From Protopterus annectens (lineage: Eukaryota > Chordata > Ceratodontiformes > Protopteridae): a stretch of DNA of 64,000 bases. The DNA lies in NCBI RefSeq assembly GCF_019279795.1, contig NC_056739.1, positions 9,900,029-9,964,028 on the forward strand, in the 5' to 3' direction. The notes beneath the pieces were generated by a model, which worked only from the letters and a program-made list of their open reading frames with translations, was not told where the DNA came from and did no database searches. Numbering within the stretch: position 1 is the stretch's first letter; every line of letters begins with the position of its first letter. The translations under genes were made by a program, and so were the position numbers. This document shows, piece by piece, positions 34,965 to 45,903 of this stretch.

Positions 34965-35200
34965 CACTACTGCGGTGGTGGTGCTGCAGTAGCATTGTCG
35001 CCTCATAGCAAGACGTTTACCCGTTCGATTCTCAGCTAGAGCGTCTTCTGTGTGGAGGCATACGTGAATGGGGCGTGCCTTCGTTGAAGGTTGTGCATCA
35101 GGGCTGGCAACCCGGTACGTAAAAATCCACTACCAATCATTAGCAGACCGGAGTTCCGCTGTGGCGACCCCTAACCGGGAAAAGCCGAAAGACACAAACA
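34965..35200 (+). mobile_element. tRNA-derived SINE with GCGACCCCTAA/GCCGAAAG tail
   Basis: The head GGTGGTGCTGCAGTAGCATT (A-box region) is followed by B box CGTTCGATTCTCAGC at about 35022. The body has GGCTGGCAACCCGGTACG, and the 3' end GCTGTGGCGACCCCTAACCG, GGAAAAGCCGAAAGACAC. That 3' end is a hallmark of abundant SINEs in fishes. The 60-codon frame over it is a by-product. Confidence 0.85.
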
Positions 35201-35775
35201 AGAAATATAAAACTCTGATGTCTGGATTTACTGACTGCAATCCTGAATGATTTACCAGCAAATCAAACTTTTTACTAAGGATAGATCAAATTTATGAGGC
35301 AAAATCAGGGAAGGTCTCTGAAATCAAGGACAGTGACAGGTGTGCATTACTCCTCACTGAGCTAAATAAAAATAAAAGTGACACAGACATACTTCACCAT
35401 AGGCCATAATTTTGATGATTCATATATCCCTAGTTTTTTTCCCAAGAGTGATCATCCCATGGTAGACATTTATTACAGTGTTATATTTGTGTTATTACAC
35501 TGTATGCCAAGCATTATACAGTTTACTAAGAATCTTATCCTATTCTATTTTTCTTTTGTTAAATTTTATCGAATATAAATGTATTTATTCATTGTTTTAC
35601 TGTTCAATTGCCTGAATGATTGATAGCTTGTGCTCCAGCCTGTGCCACTTTATTAGTTAAAATCTGCAGCAGACTTACAGAAAACATGCTTGTCTGCTAT
35701 AAGCTGCTTATTCCCTCTGTTGCATCACCACAATGCAGGACCACATGACTTCCAGTCTGGAAGCACTTGGCAGCT
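35201..35775. other. No feature recognised
   Basis: AT-rich sequence without recognisable signals. Confidence 0.4.
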
Positions 35776-36153
35776 GCTCAGCATACAACAAATACAAGCA
35801 CACATTTATTAAACTTAATAAATATAGTTACAGTGAAGAAACTGAAGCAAAAACTAAATATTTTAGAATCAGAAAGCCTATTTTACATGAATAATTGTAC
35901 TGCAAAAATAAACAGTAAGAAAACCAACTTTCAGTATTTCTTTAAGCTAGAGAGAGACAGGTATGCTCAGCATACAACAAATACAAGCACACATTTATTA
36001 AACTTAATAAATATAGTTACAGTGAAGAAACTGAAGCAAAAACTAAATATTTTAGAATCAGAAAGCCTATTTTACATGAATAATTGTACTGCAAAAATAA
36101 ACAGTAAGAAAACCAACTTTCAGTATTTCTTTAAGCTAGAGAAAGACAGGTAA
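35776..36153. repeat. 189-bp direct tandem duplication, nearly identical
   Basis: Two copies, 35776-35964 and 35965-36153, differ visibly at only one base near the end (GAGAGAGAC against GAGAAAGAC). The period is 189 bp, exactly 63 codons, so a 128-codon plus-strand frame stays open through both copies. The encoded peptide (TTNTSTHLLNLINIVTVKKL...) is not one I recognise. Identity this high next to decayed DNA means the duplication is recent, or is an assembly error. Confidence 0.9.
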
Positions 36154-36979
36154 TTCATCTAGTTTTAGTTCTATTTTTCTTTTAAATATTCTGTGTAAGA
36201 AATTATTTTTATTTTGCTTTTCTTCTTTGCAATGGATATACCTCTGCACATTTAATGTTTATCAGTATTGTCTGAGTTCTTTATTTCCCTAGGAAAGTTT
36301 TTTAGTTATTAACTTAACTTGTAATAATTTGTAGTTAGTACTTACTTATGCACTATTTAGCATTTGAAAAGTGGGAATTATTTAGCACAATAGGTTGTCA
36401 AGTTGCTGCATCTGCCTCCAAATCCAGGCTGATTAGCACATTACTAGTGGTATGTTTTTATAACAGTATAAGCTACTGATAAAGACAGGTATGCTAACTG
36501 GTGGACCCCATAGCCCATTAATCTACACTGGTAGCAGAACTACTTTGCCAGGATGAAAGCTGTGAGGAATTTTAGAATTCTACCAGCCTTCTGTGGAATA
36601 TGTTTGAGTGTGTGTAAGCAATAATTTGTTTGAAGGGCAGTTACCATAGGTAAAGGGCACTTAAAAAAAAACTGAAGTTCTCAGAGTGTGGTGAGGAAGG
36701 GGCCTTGGGTGATAGGACAAAGATTAAACCTAATGAGTAGTCATAGTGTCTTTATAGTCTGGATGTGCTGCTAAAAGCCCAATCCCAGGGGGAACAGTGC
36801 ATATTCCTTGTTTGCTCTTGAGATCAGGTTACATTTGGTGAATTAGTTTGTGAATCAGATTTATGTACATTCTTCTAGTTTAAAATATGGGTGTCAGTGA
36901 TGTACCTCAAGGCGCCATAAGACCTATAAGGTAGTACTGGAGCAGCTCTAAGGACTAAAGCCCATGTCCCTCACATACC
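36154..36979. other. No feature recognised
   Basis: Non-coding sequence with no secure assignment. Confidence 0.4.
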
Positions 36980-38045
36980 TGAGTGCTCAGAGGTAGGTTA
37001 TCAAAAGATCAACAGATGACCACTGGAACTACACTGATTGGCAAAGGTGGGATTTTAGTCTCATCTGACTATCAGCTGAGTCCACTGAGTATTATATTTA
37101 TTGGCAATGGTGAGACTCAAATTCCATCTGTGACAGGCTGGGTGTTAATTCATAAACTGTTTTTGACATTTGCTTCAAGGCTGTTTGTATGTAGTGTGTG
37201 ATTGTGTCTCTCTTTTTCAGTTGTTCTATTAGGGGTATATTTATGTAACAATGATAAAATAGTATTGCTGAAAAAATGAACAGCTTCATCTAAACTTTGT
37301 GCATGATTGACTATGAACCAATCAACAGCAGCAGTGAATAAAATATTCATTCATTTGGTAATCTGTTCCAATTTCCGTTAGTAATTGTTTTTGGCATTGT
37401 GGGTGGTGACTTATTTTTTCAAATTGTATAGACTGTATTGTGGTCATTAGGGAGACTCCAGCTTGTTCTAAAATCATTTGGATATTTTGTTAGAACCTAA
37501 TGTCATATATTACTTAAGTTAATTTTTGGATACATCCATGTTGGGGATATTATAAGCTGCAGAAACCCTAGAGTTTAACTGTTGCAGTTTGGGTTTTGTT
37601 TTGTTGTAATCGATAACGGTTCATTAAAGATTCTTAGTAGGATTACTTCTCCAGAGCAGTTTTCATTGGACCATTTTAATGTTTAAACAAACAATTTTCA
37701 GGCAAATTTAGGGAGTAGGTGTGTGCACTCTATATATGTTCCTTTTTTGGGGGATGTCAATATAACTATAAATGATTCTAGGTTGAGTGTGGCATTAGGT
37801 AGCAAGGATATAATGTTAATGAAAGGGAGTTTTAGCCTTAAGGAGTATGCCACCAACTTTTCTTGTGTGCAGTCCTTTTTGTTGAAGGTAAAGTCAGATA
37901 AGTTGAATTTTGCTTCATGGATGTCTGATTTTAGCAAAGTTTCTTATACTGTTGCTATGAGAAGTTGTACTGGAGTATCTATGTTTGAAAGAAGGAAACT
38001 TTGTTCCATAAACTTCTTGCATTAAGGCATTAAGGTGTATTATTT
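36980..38045 (-). pseudogene. LINE endonuclease/linker fragment (decayed)
   Basis: From 38040 the minus strand reads NARSLWNKVSFFQT (endonuclease start, catalytic Asn box). Further on it reads SLVAYSLRLKLPF-type sequence, PQKRNIYRVHTPTP, a GDFN-like RDFNEPL.DYNKTKPKLQQLN near 37620, and a linker DEAVHFFSNTILSLLHKYTP (37225-37285). The motif order fits an APE LINE, but the family differs from the CR1 copies. Stops and frameshifts are frequent. The plus-strand 100-codon frame at 37723-38025 is antisense to it. Confidence 0.65.
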
Positions 38046-39317
38046 TCATCCCTTTGTGCTCTGTCTGACTTTTTTGGCTAGAATTTGTTCATTTTTCTTC
38101 AGCTTGTCTCTGTTTCTGGTTTGAATATATTGGGGAAGTTTGTACTGAAAGGGGACCTGGGTTTGCTTCAGTGTAATAATTAACAAATGATGAGGCTTGT
38201 CTTTGGGATGGTATAAATGTCAAAGGGTATTAAGCTATTGCTCTTTTGCTTTCATTAGTAGGTAGGGGTAGGGGTAGATAGATTAGTGTTTGTGGTAGAG
38301 ATTAAGTGGATAACCAATGTTTTCTGTGTACACAACAGGGGTTGACTTGGCTTGTAGTGTTCAATACATAATTGGCCATCAGCTTCTTCCACTGAAATAC
38401 AAATGGTTGTCAGGAAAGAAAATTACATGTTTTCTGTGAGGGAGCTCATACCTCAGCACTCACCAGCTCTTATATAGAGGGCATTGCCACATCACCCCAT
38501 TTAAATTTAACCTGATATCTAGACAGTATAAACAGAAAGGGAGCAGATATTGTTAGCCCTGTCTAACACTTTCTTATTTGAGTAATTTGCCAACCATTCC
38601 ATCTATCCCTCAGCTATGCAATAAATCTCTATTAGTTGCATAATAAATACAGATGAATGAAACAATGGTCTTAATACTTACCCTGGAGGATGTCCTGTAG
38701 TAATTTCAGCTGGTCCTGACAAGACTGAAGGACATCTCTCTCGCTCTCTCTATTATGTGTTTTTTTATTTGTGCCACCATTTTCTGCATTTAACCTGCCA
38801 ATTAGGATCAAACTAATTGCCTTTTCTTGCTCATTTATTCTCTTTTAAAGGGTAGAAGCTAGATGCCACAGCATACATTGTCATCATATTATGTACCTTT
38901 TTTGCTTCATTTATTTTCTTCTTTATCTGTGTAATTAATCCAACCATACCATCCATCCACAGATGAAAACTGAGCTCAGGATTTATAAAGTCATGTACTT
39001 ATTTTTGAAGAAAGTGACAAGTTTGGTTCTGGCTTGCTCACATGATTGGTGACTAGAAATGGAGTTATGTTCCCAGCTGGTCTTTCAGCATCAAAGTCTC
39101 TAACCAGTTGTGGGTGATTAGTTGTGAAGGCAAACACCATGCCTATTTGCCTGCATTTTGTAAAACTGGCAAAAACTGCTGGACTGAACTATACAAAAAT
39201 CATAAGCTTTTAAAGCAGAAGACAGGAATGCACCTTCATGTGGCCAGATAAGACAGAGTGTAGAGGCAGGGGTGTACCTGTATCTATTAGATACATCAGT
39301 AGATGAGAGTGACAATG
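38046..39317. other. No feature recognised
   Basis: No coding or repeat signature identified. Confidence 0.4.
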
Positions 39318-39326
39318 TCCAGTATT

Positions 39327-39781
39327 GGGTCTATATTACACTGACGAACACTTAAATGTTCGAATCTCTAAAGGTCGGCCTTTAGAGATCAAATATTTAA
39401 GTGTTCGAAAATGTAATAAAAAAAAAAAAAAAAAAAAGGTAAACTGAAAAGGTTTTAGCAGGGGGGCAAGCCCCCTGCACCCCCACACACCCCTACTTAA
39501 ATATACCATCGCACTTCAGTGCACGGCAGAGCGGAAATGGGAAATTTCCATTCCTACACTGTAGCGCAATCTTGGAGTTGGTATATTTAAGTAGCGGGGG
39601 GTGTGGGGGGTGCAGGGGTGCTTGCCCCCCTGCTTACACCCTCTAGTTTTTTTTGTTTTACTTGTTTTATTTATTTATTTTTTTAGTTTTTAAAGATATT
39701 CAAACACTTAAATGTTCGATCTCTAAAGGTCGACCTTTAGAGATTCGAACATTTAAGCATTCTTTTATCTAATATAGACCC
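39327..39781. mobile_element. Palindromic MITE, family M, copy 4 (best preserved)
   Basis: The termini are GGGTCTATATTA and TAATATAGACCC, perfect 12-bp inverted ends, flanked by an exact 9-bp duplication TCCAGTATT (39318-39326 and 39782-39790). Each terminal arm is itself a long hairpin: CACTTAAATGTTCGA / CTCTAAAGGTCG at 39345-39407, and its counterpart at 39700-39760. The interior has a poly-A run, GGGGGGCAAGCCCCCTGCAC tracts on both sides, and the core TATACCA/GATCGCA-like blocks in inverted pairs around a TGGGAAATTTCCATT centre. No coding. The 9-bp duplication and GGG start resemble MULE-type elements; the superfamily is inference. Confidence 0.92.
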
Positions 39782-39790
39782 TCCAGTATT

Positions 39791-42227
39791 ATATGAGTTT
39801 GACAGAAGGTAGCCTCTGCAGATCACTGGTGCCCATTATGTTTCCCTAAGTGTGATGTGACCTGGTGTATAGTGTTACAGTTGGTTCTTGTATTTTGCTG
39901 TTTAACAGTTTTATATGCTGTCTGTAGTCTTAAGCCCTTCATGTTCATGACAGATTTCTTAGTGGCGCAGTTACTGACACCTTAAACTCATTTTCTACTT
40001 AATCCTTTGCTGCAGACATAGCTTTTTCTTTGTGACATGTAACACAAGTGGCTGCTATAAAATTGTCATTTTATAGAGGACTAATATTTTAAGAAAGAAC
40101 TTGCTGCAAAATAAAGAAAATAAAACAACCAAGTTTTTTTTTCTTTGTGGAAAAAATTTTCTTTGCTTCTTTGCTGACGATTTGCTTGCACCGTAAACTA
40201 CAAGTAACCATGCACAGCGTAGGAGATAGCTGGTAAAACTGATTTGCCAGATATGCTAATAGCTTAAGCAAGAGCTGCTTTTTCCTACAGAAAACAAAAT
40301 ACTTGATCTTTAACTAAGAGAATCTAGTCAGTGTGGATAATGAACACGTCAGCTTTCATGTAAATAAAACAGCTAGTGGTGAATTTATGCAAATACAAAT
40401 GTACCAAGAAAACCTAAAATAAAATTTTTATATCATAGACTTAGTGAAAGGTTTAGAAATATAATTCAATTTGTAGAGTTTATGTTAGTAAATTATTTTA
40501 TAAAAAATACCTTAATTTAAATATCATTAGCTATAATCTCATTATTAGATATAATTTCATTGTAACTGTATAGTTTCTCAACTGTCCAGTGTACCTATTC
40601 AACAAGTAGCCTGTTTGAAAACATGCTATAGCAAGATGATTTGTAAATACTTTCTTTTATAATATAAGGCTATGAGCAACAGTCGATGAACCAAATACGT
40701 TTCTGCAAAGCAGTTATGAATTTGTTATAAGAGATTTTGTAAGGAAAAAGACTGGATACTTTATGATAACCAAATGCAGCTTATGCTGTTTCTATGCCTT
40801 AAGGTAGGCCCAAGGTTATAAAAGCTGTTTACCAGTACTTTAGATAAGTACAAGTCTACTGTGTTAGCTAAATGCAATCTAATATTTTAATATATTTTTT
40901 ATTAATCTGATGACCTGCTAGGCATAAGAACTGCTTTTAATCATAATTTGAGCACTCTTTTAAAGAACTTGCTCAGAATCACATGATCTGCACTTGGAGA
41001 CTGGCGGAAGTGAAACCTCTGCTTCTAGGACAGAGCTTGTTAGTGTCTCATAGCTATAACATTGGACTGCCAGACACATTTTAAGAGCTTCATCAGGAGA
41101 TTCCTACCAAGTGTAGAAATGCATCTTCCATTAAAATACTAGTGGCCTTTCTATAACAAACATCAATAGCTTAAAGTGATGTTTACAGGTTGTATGGGAA
41201 CCTGCTTCCAAGTTTTATTTCTGATTTGTTCACTGTGAATCAGGTTTCTATCAATGATAAAAAAAAAATATTTAAATGGCCAAAGGATACGAAATGTGCA
41301 AGGGTATTGTTTAACAAACATAGAAATATATTGCACTTTTGTTGTTTTAATGTATGATGTTTAACCATGAAACTGAATTTAGACTAACTGGTTTCAAGTA
41401 AAATATTAAAGAATATGAAGAACATGTATTCCAGATTTAAAGTTTTACCAGAAGTGATGAACTCAATTAAAGAGTAGAGCTTGCTACAATACATAGTTAT
41501 TGGAGTGTTACGATGGGTGTTGCCAGCTGAAGTTGTATGGAATTTAACTACTTTCTGGTCAATGTGACAATGCATTTTTAATGATTGAACTGTCATGGCC
41601 AATAGAGTAATCTCAGAAAATGCTGAAAGGAATGTAACAGCAACAATAATGCAGGGCACTGACACTATGAAAAGAGGCATATGTAATTTAATTTGTTCAC
41701 TGATTTTATTTTCATATCTAATAGAGTTTCTTTCCACATTCCACTCCCAGGATAGTCAGGTAGTCAGGCAGTCAGTAATGCTCATACCAAAAATGCACCT
41801 CCTAAAAGCTGTTTGAAATGTATCTTGTTTGGGCTTAAAGGATGGCGTTATACTGGTTTTCATCTCCCATCCTCCACCACATAGTTTACTTAGTCTGAAA
41901 AACATGTTTTCTGAATATTTTTTAGAAGTTGGTGTTGTGGTTGATGGCACATTTTCTTAAACTTGTTTAACATTTTTGAATGATATGCTGGTGTCAGACT
42001 GACCACAGCAATAGTTGACATCCAGACAATAATACAGCACAAGGCTAGAAAGGATACAGGGTCAACAAGACACCTAGGCTTAACTGCTGTGATGAGCTTA
42101 GGCAACAACTATAAGGCCTTATTACTGCATTCTTCCCGAAGTGGTTAACTTCCACAGCCTCAATTGTTTTACATAAATGTTTTATACAGAAAGGACTAAA
42201 CTGGCAAGGAGAAGTAGAACTCTCTAC

Positions 42228-42228
<1 letters not shown>
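39791..42228. other. Long stretch without recognisable feature
   Basis: AT-rich single-copy-looking DNA. Small frames exist on both strands but none resembles a known domain. A CTGATGAAGCTCTTA-like string near 41080 on the minus strand recalls a hammerhead box but lacks the second box. Confidence 0.4.

Positions 42229-42260
<32 letters not shown>
42229..42260. repeat. (GA)n microsatellite
   Basis: Thirteen or so GA units, giving false Ser/Leu-rich frames on the minus strand. Confidence 0.95.
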
Positions 42261-42262
<2 letters not shown>

Positions 42263-42639
42263 GTTTAGGAGTGTTCAGGGAATACAGTGTACATGAAATT
42301 GTGAGGTCATGTACGGAAGGGAAGTAATTGGTCAAAATGAGTGTTGTGCTGAGCACAGCAGAGAAAACTGTGTAGAGAAACATTGAAGAATACATACTAT
42401 GTATCAACTTCCTGACAGACAGGAAGTCAACTTTCTCAAGCACAAGAAAGGAGGTGTAGAAAGGGAAAAGAAGGTTAGTGATTACAGGGATTTATATATA
42501 ATGCAACTAGGACATAGCCTTTCAAGAAGAGCAACACAAAATGATCTGACACAAGTCCTAAGCTGGGAATGATTCACCTAGCTTGTAAAATGGCATTTAA
42601 GATACAGTACTAAGGAAGGCAGAAAGATTAAGGGAAGTG

Positions 42640-43815
42640 GAAGCAAAAAGTTACCATGAGGAGATATTTACCATGTGACACAGTGGCTCAGGAACTCAAC
42701 TTGTAAGTGGAAGTAAAGGTACCATGAACAAATACTTACCATGTGACACAGTGGCTCAGGTACTTAGCTGGTAAGTGGAAGTAAAGGTACCATGAGGAAA
42801 TACTTACCTTGTGACAGAGTGGCTTAGGTACTCAGCTGGTAAGTGGAAGTACAGGTACCATGAGGAAATACTTACCTTGTGACAGAGTGGCTTAGGTACT
42901 CAGCTAGTAAGTGGAAGTAAAGGTACCATGAGGAAATACTTACTATGTAACAGAGTGGCTCAGGTACTGAGCTGATAAGCAGCAAGTAAAGATACTATGA
43001 GGAAATACTTACCATGTGACAGAGTGGCTCAGGCATTCAGCTGGTAAGCAGAAGCAAAGGTAGCTGTGAGGAAATACTTACCATGTCACATTGTGGCTGA
43101 GGTGCTCAGCTGGTAAGCAAAAGTAAAGGTAACACGAGGAAATACTTACCACGTGACAGAGTGGCTCAGATACTCAGCTGGTAAGTGGAAGTACAGCTAC
43201 CATAAGGAAATGTTTACCTTGTGACAGAGTGGCTCAGGTACGCAACTGGTAAGCAGAAGTAAAGATACTATGAGGAAATACTTACCATGTGATAGAGTGG
43301 CTCAGGTACTCAAGCAGAAGTAAAGGTACTATGAGGAAATACTTACCATGTGACAGAGTGGCTCAGGTACTCATGCAGAAGTAAATGTACTATGAGGAAA
43401 TATGGGTCTATATTATATGAAAGAAAGTTCATATAAGAGAACGCTCAATAAGTGAAAATCCCGGACATCGAAAACAATATTGTGGGGGGCCTGTGCCCCC
43501 CCCCCCCGCTAAATATATATTCCAACTCTGAGATCGCACTACAGTGAGGAAAGGGCAAAAACTCTAATCCTCACTGTACTGTGATCCCGGGAGTTTTGCT
43601 CATTAGAGCGTTCACTTATATGAACTTTTGTTCATATACTATAGACCCAGGAAATACTTATCACGTGACTAAGTGGCTCAGGTATTCAGCTAGCAAGCAC
43701 AAGTAAAGGTACTGTGAGGAAATGCTTACCACGTGATAGAGCAGCTCAGGTATTCAGCTAGCAAGCAGAAGTAAAGGTACGATGAGGAAATACCATGTGG
43801 CAGAGTGGCTTACTG
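42640..43815. repeat. 68-bp minisatellite, about 14 units, interrupted by a MITE
   Basis: The unit is GTAAGTGGAAGTAAAGGTAC / ATGAGGAAATACTTACC / ATGTGACAGAGTGGCTCAGG / TACTCAGCTG. The spacing is 68 bp in clean units (for example 42730, 42798, 42866). Some late units are shortened to about 55 bp. It is split by the insert 43404-43647, which lies inside one unit. Confidence 0.95.
43404..43647. mobile_element. Palindromic MITE, family M, copy 5 (244 bp)
   Basis: The termini are GGGTCTATATTATATGA and TCATATACTATAGACCC. The flanks AGGAAATAT (43395-43403) and AGGAAATAC (43648-43656) are a 9-bp duplication of minisatellite sequence. Each arm contains a small hairpin: TTATATGAA/TTCATATAA at 43412-43436, and TATATGAAC/GTTCATATA near 43616-43638. 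The core TTCCAACTCTGAGATCGCAC and TACAGTGAGGAAAGGGC is shared with the other copies. Confidence 0.93.
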
Positions 43816-44195
43816 GAGCAATCAGGAATCCACAGGCTGGGACACTAAGTGGGACTGTAGAATGTTCCATCCTGTCTGATTCTTCCTAAGTGCCAAACAG
43901 ATCTGGGAGGCTGTCAGGGAATTTAATTGCAAATAATCAATGGGAGATGCTTAGGAATGGAATGAAGGTGGCACTAGAGAATGGCTTGAAAGAACAAGAA
44001 GTAAATGAATCCATGTGGCTGAAAGAAACACAACAGTATGAGACAAGGAGAGGAAGCAGAGAGGTGAGGAAAAGCACTACAGTACACTAAGGCTGAGAAA
44101 GTGGAACAAGTGATGTCAGATTATCAAAGGAAACTGGCAAAATATGTCTGACGGAGAAGGTAATAAACATTTTTTTGTGAATTCAGAAAAAAGGA
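43816..44195. other. No feature recognised
   Basis: A short polar plus-strand frame at 43890-44090 has no recognisable domain. Confidence 0.4.
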
Positions 44196-44199
44196 AAAT

Positions 44200-44337
44200 G
44201 GGAGATAACCGATCTAGTCAAACTGATCATCGGAGGATAACAGATCTAGTCAAACTGATCATTGTGGGATGACAGTTCTAGTCAAACTGATCATCGGGGG
44301 ATGACAGTTCTAGTCAAACTGATCACCAGGGGATGAC
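44200..44337. repeat. Short tandem repeat, about 34-bp unit, four copies
   Basis: The unit is TCTAGTCAAACTGATCAT / CGGGGGATGACAGT with small variations. Confidence 0.92.
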
Positions 44338-44617
44338 ATAACTGAAGGCTAATGGAAAAGCTCAGGTTCTCGACAACTTCTTTGCCATGTTCTTGACAAG
44401 AGAAAAAAGAGGGTGGGGAGATGTAATGCACAAGTACAAAAAAGAGAGGGGCCTTCTGTCCATGAACACTAATGAACTGCTGTTGGATGGAGGGTAACTC
44501 TTCCTACCTCTGGTTCCTGAAGACACCATGACCTACATCACTGCTTCACCCTTGTGACCAAACAAAGCCAACCATGGGTAAATCAGCATTATCCACACCC
44601 AGCCGTGGGTTATTGCT

Positions 44618-44983
44618 ATTATACAATGACATTATTAAAGAAAAATGTACTTACTTTTCTTAAATAATGTCCTTGTATAATGGCATTGTGCTGCTCTTCT
44701 GCATTTTTCCCTGGTATCCCGGGGCTTTCGTGATGTACTGCGCATGCATACGGGACTTACGTTCGCATGCTTATGCAGTGCATCAGTGCTGTGTAAAGGA
44801 AACAATGGAGAAAGGAAGATCTCCCTTGCCTTTTTTTTTTTTAATTAAAAAAAATTAAATCGGCAGACTTTCAATGTACGGGAGAGACGGGACAGAGAAA
44901 CTATAAGGATAATCAGGTGCATTTCTCTAGTTTTACATGAAATACTTGATTATCCTAGTATTTTTCTTTGTCCCATCTGTCTC
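44618..44983. repeat. Cluster of three hairpins (possible foldback element)
   Basis: Hairpin A has arms 44618-44644 and 44655-44681 (ATTATACAATGACATTATT and inverse). Hairpin B lies around 44732-44786 (GATGTACTGCGCATGC / GCATGC..ATGCAGTGCATC, imperfect). Hairpin C has arms 44881-44925 and 44939-44983 (GACGGGACAGAG, AGGATAATCA and inverses). No target duplication could be fixed. Confidence 0.75.
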
Positions 44984-44989
44984 ATTCTT

Positions 44990-45219
44990 TTGAAGTCTCC
45001 TGTTTTTGAAAGTTTTTTTTTTTTTTTTAATAAAAATAAGTAGAGTTTCCGTAGCCTATATTAATAGAAGAAAGTCTGGGTGACCTGACTTTTTTTCTCT
45101 TGGTATATGCTCAATTTACGACAGGCACACTGATTCAGCTAACCAATCAGCATGGTCGTTTTTGAATGTTAATAGCCAGTCATTGTATAATATATTTTAT
45201 TGTGCTCCTGTTATGTCCA
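44990..45219. other. No feature recognised (poly-T)
   Basis: Contains a T run at about 45013-45030 and AT-rich sequence. Confidence 0.4.
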
Positions 45220-45903
45220 ACCAATTTCATACTCTTAAAGTTGCATCGTAACTTATTTTATAAGCCCACAGTAGATCACCTCTAAGCCCTTGACAATAAG
45301 CTGCCATTAATGACATATAGACAATGCCTATTTTCTTCTCCAAAATACAGTACTATACATTTCTTGGTATTAAAGCAACTTTGCTCTCTTTCAGATAGGT
45401 CTAAATTTTATCTAAGGATCATTGAAAACATTCATGGTTATGTGTTGTTATCATGCCAACAATCTGTATCATCTGTAACTTTCTGGATCCAACATCTGGC
45501 CATTGTTTTCATAAAGATGTGAAATAATACAGTTCCAAATACTGAACTTGGTGTCATTGGCCTCTGTTTATCAAATAGTTCTGAGTCAAAGTCTGTTATT
45601 TTAACACTAGACTGTCCATCTATTAGCCACAGTTTGGTCCAGAATATAATATGGCAGTTTACATTTCATGCTTTCATTACTTGTGAGATATTGTTTTGAG
45701 GTGCAGTATTAAAATCCAAGAATAAGTCTAAGTATACAGTATCCATCGAAATTAAATTACCAAGGCTTCAATTACAGGTGTATGAAATGTAATTAAGTTG
45801 TATTGCAACATCTTGTGTGACCAAAGCCATGTTTATAAATGCCTTCATCAGCTTTCCCAGTGTCTGAGAGCAGTTGTAGTACATTTCTGTTAAACACTTT
45901 ACC
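45220..45903 (-). pseudogene. CR1-type RT fragment (second CR1 family), downstream part
   Basis: Reading the minus strand away from the 74-bp array: LTGLTCILGKVFN, then ADEGIYKHGFG-like sequence, a decayed motif A MDTVYLDLFLDFNTAPQNN (45700-45755), a DDT-type motif C near 45480, and NTKKCIVLYFGEENR (about 45355). It directly continues the coding frame repeated in the array. The upstream counterpart is at 48900-48995 on the plus strand, which implies rearrangement. Confidence 0.75.

Noticed and set aside
37723-38025. 100-codon plus-strand frame
   Set aside because: Antisense to a decayed minus-strand LINE endonuclease with clearer motifs.
41066-41100. Third possible hammerhead (CTGATGAAGCTCTTA on the minus strand)
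   Set aside because: The second catalytic box (GAAA) is absent at the expected distance, so only one box matches.
42045-42443. 132-codon minus-strand frame
   Set aside because: Contains the (GA)n translation SLSLSL and lacks a domain.
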